DNA from: Kiritimatiellia bacterium
GTDB taxonomy: Bacteria; Verrucomicrobiota; Kiritimatiellia; RFP12; DVOR01
Length of the DNA stretch: 10,832 bases
Assembly (NCBI GenBank): GCA_017646485.1
Contig: JAGCML010000228.1
Span: 1-10,832, forward strand
Reading direction: 5' to 3'
Shown: positions 1 through 6,452 of the stretch, in pieces
How positions within the stretch are numbered: the first letter of the stretch is position 1
How the letters are laid out: the number at the start of each line of letters is the position of its first letter
Translations under genes and position numbers: made by a program
Notes under the pieces: model-generated
What the model was told of the DNA's origin: nothing
The model's input: the letters and a program-made list of their open reading frames with translations, nothing else
Database searches by the model: none

Positions 1-877
1 CAGCAATCGAACCATGCATGCCCACCATCCACATCGAGAGCGGACTCGTTTCAGGGAATGCACCCAAGCCCATCAACGTCGTGCAGACGGGAATGTCATA
101 GGTTTCTGCCAAGGAACGCAATAAGGCGCAGCTATTCGAAACAATCGCACCACCGCCCACATACAACACGGGACGATGCGACTTATTGATTGCCTCTGCC
201 AAGCGCGCCACCTGCTCTGGAGGCGGCAATAAGGTTGGCTGATAAGCGCGAATCGAGACATCCTGCATGCTCACATCCGGACGGAGTGTGTACTGCTGCT
301 GAATGTTCTTCGGGATGTCAATCAAAACAGGTCCCGGCTTACCCGTGCTTGCAATAAAGAAGGCTTCCGCAATGATACGTGGCAATTCATCCACCGAGCG
401 CACCAAGAAGTTGTGCTTCGTCACACCACGCGTAATACCCGTTGTATCAGCTTCCTGGAAGGCATCCGTACCGATGAGATTCATACTCACCTGACCAGAG
501 ATGACCACCATCGGCACACCATCCATCATCGCGGTTGCCAAACCTGTGACGGCATTCGTTGCACCCGGACCAGAGGTAACAAGCGCACAGCCCACCTTAC
601 CCGTGGCACGTGCATAACCATCTGCCATGTGAATGCCACCCTGTTCGTGACGAGGGAGCACAAACTTAATCGGCGAATCGTAAAGCTTGTCAAAAATGTC
701 GATTACCGTACCACCGGGATACCCGAAAAGCACTTTGCAACCGTTGCTAATTAAACCGTCCACCACGCACTGAGCGCCGCTACGGCCCTGCTTTCGAAGC
801 ATTTCTTGCGTCAAACTCTCCCCGGAAAAACTTCCGGGACGACCGACGAACTGCTGATATTGGGGGGCCTGTGTCAT
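1..877 (-). CDS. ilvB: Acetolactate synthase large subunit, 3'-truncated by window edge
   Basis: ThDP-dependent enzyme that condenses two pyruvates (or pyruvate and 2-oxobutyrate) in the first common step of valine, leucine and isoleucine synthesis. The visible 292 residues cover the N-terminal PYR domain and the start of the central FAD-type domain. Seen: FGYPGG at 51-56, RHEQGG at 76-81 with the ThDP-activating glutamate at 78, TSGPGATN at 101-108, GVPMVVISGQV at 120-130, GTDAFQEADTTGITR at 136-150 and KPGPVLIDIPK at 180-190. The C-terminal ThDP-binding part lies beyond base 1. The ATG at 877 is preceded by AAAGG 7 nt upstream. It adds about 25-30 residues to the usual N-terminus; the in-frame Met at residue 26 would give a family-typical start. 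The gene lies 96 bp downstream of the pncC-ilvE fusion on the same strand, fitting a branched-chain amino acid operon. Catabolic or oxalyl-CoA-type relatives are less likely because the FQEAD and TKHNF segments match biosynthetic AHAS. Confidence 0.93.
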   Translation of the reverse strand, partial: MTQAPQYQQFVGRPGSFSGESLTQEMLRKQGRSGAQCVVDGLISNGCKVLFGYPGGTVIDIFDKLYDSPIKFVLPRHEQGGIHMADGYARATGKVGCALVTSGPGATNAVTGLATAMMDGVPMVVISGQVSMNLIGTDAFQEADTTGITRGVTKHNFLVRSVDELPRIIAEAFFIASTGKPGPVLIDIPKNIQQQYTLRPDVSMQDVSIRAYQPTLLPPPEQVARLAEAINKSHRPVLYVGGGAIVSNSCALLRSLAETYDIPVCTTLMGLGAFPETSPLSMWMVGMHGSIA

Positions 878-907
878 TGTAAAACCTTTCAGTCAGAGGC
901 TGATTGG

Positions 908-955
908 AAAAAGGGAAAAGTGCTGCGGCAGGCTATTGCTACGCTTCTGCCGCAG
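908..955 (-). terminator. Hairpin with T-rich tail between ilvE and ilvB
   Basis: A perfect 9-bp stem, CTGCGGCAG (923-931) pairing with CTGCCGCAG (947-955), encloses a 15-nt loop. Read on the minus strand it is followed by CACTTTTCCCTTTTTCC. The T tract is broken by cytosines, so this may be a leaky intrinsic terminator or an attenuator that lowers ilvB expression relative to the upstream fusion gene. It sits about 20 nt after the ilvE stop and about 30 nt before the ilvB start. No antiterminator partner or regulatory leader peptide is convincing. Confidence 0.5.
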
Positions 956-973
956 ACCATAAACGTGATTACA

Positions 974-2521
974 TTAGAGTTCGTAGCACCAACCGTGCTC
1001 GTCTGGAATGCGGCCAAACTGAATATCCTGCATCATATCATGTAACTTACGCAGGTTCGGTCCGCAATCGGTCTTTGAACCGATCTCAATCACTTCGCCA
1101 TTACGATGCACTTCGCATACAGGCGTTACCACCACCGCAGTTCCGCAGGCGCCGATTTCAGTAAATTCGCGGAGTTCCTCATAGGGAATCTGACGAATTT
1201 CAACAGGATGTCCCAAATCTGCAGCGAGCTGCTGCAAGGACAAATTCGTTACAGAAGGAAGCACCGAAGAGGACTTCACCGTCACAAACGTGCCGTCTTC
1301 CTTAAAACCAATAAAGTTCGAGGTGGCGAATTCTTCCACACAGGTGTGCGTCTTTGCATCCAAATAGAGTTCCACCGGGAAGCCCATTTCGTGAGCCTTC
1401 TCATGCGCAAAGAGACTTGCAGCATAGTTGCCGCCCACCTTCACATCGCCCATACCCTGCGGTGCAGCACGATCATATTCATCAAAGATAATCGCACGCA
1501 CAGGCTTAATACCACCCTTGTAGTAATTGCCCATCGGCATCACCATCATGATGAAGGTGTATTCATTCGCAGGTGCCACGCCAATCTGCGGACCCGTACC
1601 AATCAAAAGCGGACGCACATACATCGATGCACCGCAACCATAGGGCGGCACATAATCGATATTGTCACGCACCACACGCTTTAAGGCGTCCAAAAACATC
1701 TCGGTCGGCACAGGCGGCATCACCGTCTTATAGGCCGTCCGCTGCATACGAGCAGCATTCGCCTGCGGACGGAAAGCAACAATCTTCCCATCCTGCTGAC
1801 GGAAGACCTTCATGCCCTCAAAACATTCCTGACCATAGTGCAAGCAACCTGCGGCGATTGACATCTTAATCATCGGCTCATTTACGAGCTCCCCGCCATC
1901 CCAAGCGCCATTCTTCCACGTGTAGCGAATGTGACTCCGCGTGGGCATATACGAGAACCCAAGGTTCTTCCAGTCAATGTCTACCATTTTTTCAGTCTCT
2001 TTCTCAAGGCACGCATGTGCCAATCTCAAAGCATGTTCAACCGTTGCCGCCCTTACAGCAGCGCGAGTGCCATCAAAAGTATGCTCTTTCACCGCCACAA
2101 TACCGCGATAAGCCACCGCAATATAGACGCGTCCCACGGGCTTTTCTGGCGTTGCGCCACCTGGCCCGGCGATTCCTGTCACCGCAATCCCCAGAGGCAC
2201 GCCCAATAAGTTGCACACACCCTGCGCCATCTCTTCAGCGCACTCCGCACTCACCGCTCCCATGGTGGCAAGCGTCTTTGCGGACACATTCAGCAACTTC
2301 TCTTTGATGCGATTCTGATAGGCCACCACGGTCCCTTCGAAGACATCGCTGGCGCCTGGGATAGCAGATAAAATTCCGCTTACAAGTCCACCCGTGCAGG
2401 ACTCTGCGGTGCCCAAACGCACACCGCAAGCACGGCACTTTTCAAGCAACTGCCGTGCATATTCCATACATTTATCGGTAAAGACTCCATCCATAATCAC
2501 CACATAATACCATAAACTCAC
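974..2521 (-). CDS. PncC (CinA C-terminal) - IlvE branched-chain aminotransferase fusion
   Basis: One uninterrupted 515-codon ORF carrying two complete, normally separate enzymes. Residues about 10-178 are a PncC/CinA-C nicotinamide-nucleotide amidase (NMN to nicotinate mononucleotide, pyridine nucleotide salvage). Seen: AESCTGG at 39-45 with the proposed catalytic serine at 41, Tyr68 and Lys73 in the AYQNRIK segment, GAVSAE at 88-93, GIAGPGG at 116-122 and KPVGRVY at 127-133. Residues 179-515 (337 aa, a normal IlvE length) are a fold-type IV PLP aminotransferase that makes valine, leucine and isoleucine from their keto acids. Seen: ECFEGMK at 232-238, YVRPLLIGTG at 301-310, the PLP lysine at 361 in DVKVGGNYAAS, and EEFATSNF at 396-403. 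There is no visible linker: the join is EKETEK-MVDIDW. ATG 2521 has AGGTGA about 4 nt upstream; ATG 2494 (residue 10) would fit PncC better. ATG 1987 (residue 179) has a purine-rich AAAGAGA upstream, so separate IlvE could also be made. ilvB follows downstream. Confidence 0.88.
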   Translation of the reverse strand: MSLWYYVVIMDGVFTDKCMEYARQLLEKCRACGVRLGTAESCTGGLVSGILSAIPGASDVFEGTVVAYQNRIKEKLLNVSAKTLATMGAVSAECAEEMAQGVCNLLGVPLGIAVTGIAGPGGATPEKPVGRVYIAVAYRGIVAVKEHTFDGTRAAVRAATVEHALRLAHACLEKETEKMVDIDWKNLGFSYMPTRSHIRYTWKNGAWDGGELVNEPMIKMSIAAGCLHYGQECFEGMKVFRQQDGKIVAFRPQANAARMQRTAYKTVMPPVPTEMFLDALKRVVRDNIDYVPPYGCGASMYVRPLLIGTGPQIGVAPANEYTFIMMVMPMGNYYKGGIKPVRAIIFDEYDRAAPQGMGDVKVGGNYAASLFAHEKAHEMGFPVELYLDAKTHTCVEEFATSNFIGFKEDGTFVTVKSSSVLPSVTNLSLQQLAADLGHPVEIRQIPYEELREFTEIGACGTAVVVTPVCEVHRNGEVIEIGSKTDCGPNLRKLHDMMQDIQFGRIPDEHGWCYEL

Positions 2522-2771
2522 CTACAATGCAAAATATTTACATACCTCAAAATCGCTTGAATAGTTGTGTACGATAGTAACGCCACCGAATCTGGCGCAT
2601 TTTCGGGGTGCACGCAGCATCTCTACGTCTATGCCCAACATTCCCCGGGCCTACTGCAGGATGCATTTTCGGCTTGCGCGCATCCATGCGCGCCGTGGCT
2701 ATGACAGAGCCACACAATAATATCTCTCCCTGCCCCCTCCAATACCCAAACACAAGGTCACTTGCGACCAA
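2522..2771 (-). other. Hairpin-rich intergenic spacer between coaB and pncC-ilvE
   Basis: No credible gene in these 250 bp. Seen: an 8-bp perfect palindrome GCGCGCAT/ATGCGCGC at 2676-2693 with a 2-nt centre. One base away is a 6-bp stem, GTGGCT/AGCCAC, at 2695-2713 with a 7-nt loop. A third stem, CGCCA/TGGCG, lies at 2581-2597. The 10-mer GCATTTTCGG occurs twice in direct orientation, at 2597-2606 and 2663-2672. Just after the coaB stop, a weak 5-bp stem (GGTCG/TGACC on the minus strand, about 2751-2764) is followed by TTGTGTTT and could be a poor terminator. I found no convincing promoter for the fusion gene, though one would be expected here. Confidence 0.4.
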
Positions 2772-3416
2772 TCAACAGTCCGTGACCGAACGAAGCTGTT
2801 CGATGCGGCTGATGATGGCGGTGGCGATCTCTAATTTTGATGCAAGGGGAAGGTCTTCGCGTGTGCCATTGGGATAAAGCAAGGTAACGCGATTAGTGTC
2901 GGTGGCGAAGCCTGCACCAGGGGCCGTGACATCATTTGCCACAATGAAATCCAACCCTTTTTCGTTTAATTTTCGTGTAGCTTCTGCATCTGGCACGCCA
3001 GTTTCTGCAGCAAAGCCCACAAAGAGTTTATTGTCTTTGAGCGGGCGAACCGTCTTTAAAATATCGGGGTTGCGCACGAGTTGGATGGTACCATCCATCC
3101 CTGCTTTTTTCAGTTTCGTGGGAGAATAGACTGCAGGGCGCCAGTCAGCAACTGCGGCACAGGAGATGTAGACCTCATGTGCCGGCAGGTGACATTCGAC
3201 CGCATCCAACATTTGGAGCGCGGTTTCAATATCCACACGTGTGACGCCATCGGGCGTGGGCAAGGTCACGGGACCAGCAATGAGCGTAACCTCATGACCT
3301 CTTGCCTGAGCGGCTTGCGCAAGCGCAAACCCCATTTTACCAGTGGAACGATTAGAGATGAACCGCACGGGATCAAGGGGTTCACGCGTTGGGCCAGCCG
3401 TGATTAAGATGCGCAT
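2772..3416 (-). CDS. coaB: Phosphopantothenoylcysteine synthetase, stand-alone CoaB
   Basis: Nucleotide-activated ligase that joins cysteine to 4'-phosphopantothenate in coenzyme A synthesis; cytoplasmic. The 214 residues correspond to the C-terminal synthetase half of the usual bifunctional CoaBC (Dfp). The N-terminal flavin-dependent decarboxylase (CoaC) half is absent. Seen: [20 protein letters not shown] at about 5-24, then TGKMG, a CAAVADWRP segment, a KLKK stretch, RNPDIL, VGFAAET and the ANDV motif typical of bacterial CoaB. The ATG at 3416 starts exactly at the conserved [14 protein letters not shown] lies 11 nt upstream, a rather long spacing. It follows the GH110 stop by 13 bp, so it is probably cotranscribed with GH110 and the PP-loop gene. 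A separate coaC should exist elsewhere in the genome. The family assignment is secure; the cotranscription is inferred from spacing only. Confidence 0.92.
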   Translation of the reverse strand: MRILITAGPTREPLDPVRFISNRSTGKMGFALAQAAQARGHEVTLIAGPVTLPTPDGVTRVDIETALQMLDAVECHLPAHEVYISCAAVADWRPAVYSPTKLKKAGMDGTIQLVRNPDILKTVRPLKDNKLFVGFAAETGVPDAEATRKLNEKGLDFIVANDVTAPGAGFATDTNRVTLLYPNGTREDLPLASKLEIATAIISRIEQLRSVTDC

Positions 3417-3429
3417 GGATGATTTTACC

Positions 3430-5220
3430 TTACTTTAAACCCGTGGGTTTGTCTGCCTGCATATTGGTGCAATGACGCAGGGTCAACCATTCTTTATTCC
3501 AGTGATAGGGTTGATACTCTGCGGTCTTCACGAATACATTGTCCTTAATGACCAAGCCATCCACGCTCTTGGCATAGACCAAAGGTGCGTCAAAGGTGGC
3601 GAAGACGTTGTCTTGAATGGTGATATTCCGATGCAGATAGGCGGAGTCTTCCTTGATTTCAGGAATTTCCGGACAGATACTAATCGCAGCTTCGGTGAAC
3701 TGGAAGGGCGAGGTGAGCACGTTGACGAAGGTATTCTTTTCAATCACCACATCCGTGCAGGCACCCGTTTCATACCAACCATTGCAGTCACCGCACAACA
3801 GGATGCCACTGCCGCTGATATGGTCAAAGACGTTGTTGGCGCAATAGACCTTTTCAGGCGTAGAGAAGAGTGCGCCACGCGCACGATTATCCTTCACGAT
3901 ATTCCCCACGAAGTCAACAGCAGGCGTGCGCGAAAGATTTTCAATTCCCATGGGGGTCACAGTGGGATCAACCACCGCAGGAAGGGGTTGCTTAAAGGTC
4001 AAACGGAAAATCTTGGCACCCGTAATGGAGGGTTGGTCAACAGGTGTAATCGACTCCAACACATTCTTCGTTTCGTTCAGCATCGTCATGGTGCGCGACT
4101 GGATGAAGATGACCGCTTCACCGGGAGTGCCCCAAGAGAAACCATAGGCCTGCGGATGCATATAAGCGCATTCAAGCGTCTTATCATCAATGCGCTTCTG
4201 AACGCGCAAATAGGTGCCATGCACATTAATGGCGTCATCCATCATGCCCTGATAGAGGCCGTCATTTGATTCAATCTTCCCCCAACATCCCGAGAAGTGC
4301 GTCGCATCTGCCTGCGTAGAGAAGACGCGTCCCTTTGCCTTATTGGGGACGACCTTAAAGTTTTTCAACGTGATATCCTTCGTGCTCTGGCAGATTAAGC
4401 CCATGCCATCAGCGTAATGCATCGTCACCTCCTTCAAGGTGACATCCGAGGAATCCGAGATAACGACACCAGGTGCGGGGCGTTCCCAAGCACGCAAGGC
4501 CATATTTTGACCGACCTTAAAGGCCTTGTTGGCGCAAGCAGCTGCGGTGTACGTGCCATCGGCATTTGCCGTTACGCTACCTAAATTGAAACCGCAGTCA
4601 CTGGTACGATAGGCGATGCGTCCGTCGGCTTCAAACAAAATGCCGCCACCGGGCGAATTTCTAAAATCGTATCCTTTAAAGTAGAGGCGACCATTCTGCA
4701 ATTCAGCCTGCGTACCTTCAATCGGCTTGAACGTCACAGTCTGCGCTTCAGGATTCACGGCGGTGAAGGTAATCTGCGTAATCATTGGGATTTCGTAATC
4801 CACGGTGACGTCCTTCACGCGGACTCCCTTGGAGTTCCAAATCCCCACGGGCAAAATACGGCCACGCAAATTGAAGAAGGCCCCCTTCCCTTCAACCGTC
4901 ACATTGACCTGATCTTCCAACGGCAAGAAGACCTTTCGTGGATTGACTTGGTCATGATTGGAGATGAACCACGTCCGAATCTGGCACTGTTCTGCACCGA
5001 TATCATAGACACCCGGCTGGAACACAATGCGCTTTTTCAATGCCTGTGAAGCCTTCACATCAGCGAGCATGCGCTCCACATCCGCGGCAACAAAGGTTTT
5101 TCCAGGTGCGATACCATAATCCGCTGCGACAAAACTCGCAGGCTTCATACGCTCACGACCTGCGAAAGCAACGCTTGTTAAGGCTGCAACTGCCACCCAA
5201 CTCATCCAAGACTTTGTCAT
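3430..5220 (-). CDS. Secreted GH110 alpha-1,3-galactosidase
   Basis: Predicted exo-alpha-1,3-galactosidase of family GH110, which removes alpha-1,3-linked galactose from blood-group-B and linear alpha-Gal structures (Bacteroides FragA/FragB are the known members). The 596 residues begin with a signal peptide ([20 protein letters not shown], probable cleavage after residue 20), so it acts in the periplasm or outside. The rest has beta-helix character, with repeated short N-x-F/V turns. Highly family-like segments: [15 protein letters not shown] at 302-316, [17 protein letters not shown] at 321-337, [11 protein letters not shown] at 425-435, [13 protein letters not shown] at 445-457, [17 protein letters not shown] at 472-488 and [15 protein letters not shown] at 543-557. 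Asp305, Asp328 and Asp329 match the acidic residues I recall as catalytic in a characterised Pseudoalteromonas GH110. The gene starts 14 bp after the PP-loop gene stop, with only a weak GAAAG ribosome site. Activity on B antigen versus linear alpha-Gal (subfamilies A and B) cannot be told from sequence. Confidence 0.9.
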   Translation of the reverse strand: MTKSWMSWVAVAALTSVAFAGRERMKPASFVAADYGIAPGKTFVAADVERMLADVKASQALKKRIVFQPGVYDIGAEQCQIRTWFISNHDQVNPRKVFLPLEDQVNVTVEGKGAFFNLRGRILPVGIWNSKGVRVKDVTVDYEIPMITQITFTAVNPEAQTVTFKPIEGTQAELQNGRLYFKGYDFRNSPGGGILFEADGRIAYRTSDCGFNLGSVTANADGTYTAAACANKAFKVGQNMALRAWERPAPGVVISDSSDVTLKEVTMHYADGMGLICQSTKDITLKNFKVVPNKAKGRVFSTQADATHFSGCWGKIESNDGLYQGMMDDAINVHGTYLRVQKRIDDKTLECAYMHPQAYGFSWGTPGEAVIFIQSRTMTMLNETKNVLESITPVDQPSITGAKIFRLTFKQPLPAVVDPTVTPMGIENLSRTPAVDFVGNIVKDNRARGALFSTPEKVYCANNVFDHISGSGILLCGDCNGWYETGACTDVVIEKNTFVNVLTSPFQFTEAAISICPEIPEIKEDSAYLHRNITIQDNVFATFDAPLVYAKSVDGLVIKDNVFVKTAEYQPYHWNKEWLTLRHCTNMQADKPTGLK

Positions 5221-5234
5221 AGCATGTACTTTCT

Positions 5235-6212
5235 TTAAAGCATCCAGGGTTGATAAGTTTCACGCGTCAAAGGCGTCACGGTGATTTCACGCGTTTCTTC
5301 AGGGGTAATCACCTTCACAATGATATCGGTTAAAGTCCCCTTATCACCGTAATCTGCAATAATGGACGCAGCGCGCAAAAGGTCAGACTCAGGAATTTCA
5401 CCCAATACCACCGCCGTCGGGCCAGGAATATTCACCGTGTGTAAGATAGTGCGTCCCTCTTCGCGCAACGCTTTGAGCGCCAAGTTGTCCTGACGATTGC
5501 GCCCGACAATGATACGTCCGCCATCAGGCAAGCGGAATTGACGCGAGAACTTCAAGAGTTCCACCTCCGCCACTGGCGGAATCCCATCTGCGTGATCAAA
5601 GAGGTCTTTCAACTTACGGCAAAACCCCTTTTCCGTCAAAAGGCATCCGCCTGCGGGCGACGGATACTCCGTCAAACCGTAACGTTTGACCAACTCCATC
5701 TGAGGTTGGCGGTTGCGTCCAGAGATGGCGCCCAAGCGCGAACGGTCAATGCGGCCATCTTGTTCGGGAATGGTCGGCTCCAACAACTGCGCAGAAAGCG
5801 GACGCAAGAGGTAACCCTCCAAGCCAGAAGACTTTGCCACCGTCTCTAAACTCCGACGATTCTGGGACATGGGGCGTTGGTTTAACACTTCACCCGTGGA
5901 GACAAAATCATATCCGCTGGCACGCATAAACTCCCCTGCCCGACGAATCATTACGGCATGGCAGTCAATACATGGATTCATTGCACCACCAAATCCATGC
6001 GGTGGATGCTTTACCAAAGAGAGAATGTCATCTGAAAAATCAAGGATGTGCAACTTCACATCTAATTGTTTCGCAGCCTTTTCAGCCCCCTTCACCCCAA
6101 AGAATGGGCTCTTAAAGACCACCCCCTCCATCTCAATGCCCTGCTCTCTCAAGAGACAAATAGCCAACATGGAGTCTAAGCCACCACTCAAAAGCGAAAT
6201 ACCACGCACCAT
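5235..6212 (-). CDS. PP-loop tRNA-thiolation-like enzyme with C-terminal NFACT-R-like domain
   Basis: A 325-residue ATP-pyrophosphatase-type protein related to MnmA/ThiI, likely adenylating a substrate (probably a tRNA uridine) for sulfur insertion. Seen: the PP-loop SGGLDS at 9-14; NPCIDCH at 79-85 with Cys81 and Cys84, resembling the NPC-x-x-C site of MnmA; STGEVLNQRPMSQN at 105-118; and a third cysteine in PAGGC at 190. Residues about 218-300 (IIVGRNRQDNLAL, then TVNIPGPTAVVLGEI) resemble the NFACT-R (DUF814) RNA-binding domain, which is known fused to ThiI-like PP-loop proteins. ATG 6212 has GAGG 7 nt upstream and an extended -10 box about 40 nt upstream, so it is the likely first gene of the unit with GH110 and coaB. 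It is not a standard MnmA: it is shorter and has a different C-terminus. The exact modified base and sulfur donor are unknown. Confidence 0.72.
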   Translation of the reverse strand: MVRGISLLSGGLDSMLAICLLREQGIEMEGVVFKSPFFGVKGAEKAAKQLDVKLHILDFSDDILSLVKHPPHGFGGAMNPCIDCHAVMIRRAGEFMRASGYDFVSTGEVLNQRPMSQNRRSLETVAKSSGLEGYLLRPLSAQLLEPTIPEQDGRIDRSRLGAISGRNRQPQMELVKRYGLTEYPSPAGGCLLTEKGFCRKLKDLFDHADGIPPVAEVELLKFSRQFRLPDGGRIIVGRNRQDNLALKALREEGRTILHTVNIPGPTAVVLGEIPESDLLRAASIIADYGDKGTLTDIIVKVITPEETREITVTPLTRETYQPWML

Positions 6213-6251
6213 ATGCTAACCTCATTCCTATTCAACTGCGCGAACAAGGTC

Positions 6252-6260
6252 AGTATAACA
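6252..6260 (-). promoter_or_regulatory. Extended -10 promoter for the leftward PP-loop/GH110/coaB unit
   Basis: On the minus strand TGT-TATACT forms an extended -10 element (TGn plus a near-consensus hexamer at 6257-6252). It predicts a start near 6245 and a leader of about 33 nt containing the GAGG site. The -35 position reads TTCTTC, far from consensus, so an activator or the TG extension may compensate. Confidence 0.5.
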
Positions 6261-6289
6261 CAACACCCCCAGGTGAAGAAAAGCCTCTT

Positions 6290-6406
6290 TCTGCAGAACT
6301 TTGCACCTGTAAGTTCTTTCACGCATCCCCAGCGTCTCCCTACACTCAAACAGATTTTATTGCAAAATAGGTGTCTTCTCACGAATAAAAAGCACTTCTC
6401 TGCAGA
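6290..6406. promoter_or_regulatory. Pair of TCTGCAGA palindromes plus an inverted repeat in the divergent spacer
   Basis: The 8-bp palindrome TCTGCAGA occurs at 6290-6297 and again at 6399-6406. Their centres lie about 36 bp upstream of the leftward and rightward predicted -10 hexamers respectively, so each could be a regulator site for one promoter. Overlapping the first copy is a perfect 7-bp inverted repeat, AGAACTT (6295-6301) and AAGTTCT (6311-6317), with a 9-nt loop. No regulator gene is present in the window. The short length makes chance a real alternative. Confidence 0.3.
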
Positions 6407-6434
6407 TACTCCCTCGCGCGCGAATTACTATTTA

Positions 6435-6443
6435 TGGTAGACT
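6435..6443 (+). promoter_or_regulatory. Extended -10 promoter giving a near-leaderless O-antigen ligase mRNA
   Basis: TGG-TAGACT matches an extended -10 (TGn plus a hexamer matching TATAAT at 4 of 6 positions). The expected start near 6450 falls within a few bases of the ATG at 6453. The -35 position (6415-6420) is CGCGCG, not a -35 box. No Shine-Dalgarno sequence lies at proper spacing before the ATG, which agrees with a leaderless or nearly leaderless transcript. Confidence 0.4.
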
Positions 6444-6452
6444 ATTCGCATT

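Noticed and set aside
889..960. 23-residue ORF before ilvB as a leader peptide for attenuation
   Set aside because: It overlaps the hairpin as a leader might, but has only two Val codons and one Ile codon, not in a run, and no clear ribosome site.
2547..2771. 74-codon minus-strand frame directly after coaB
   Set aside because: It needs a TTG start with no ribosome site, its product resembles nothing I know, and the DNA is dominated by hairpins.
3472..4269. 265-codon plus-strand open frame opposite GH110
   Set aside because: Antisense shadow of a clearly recognisable GH110 gene; the product has no family character.
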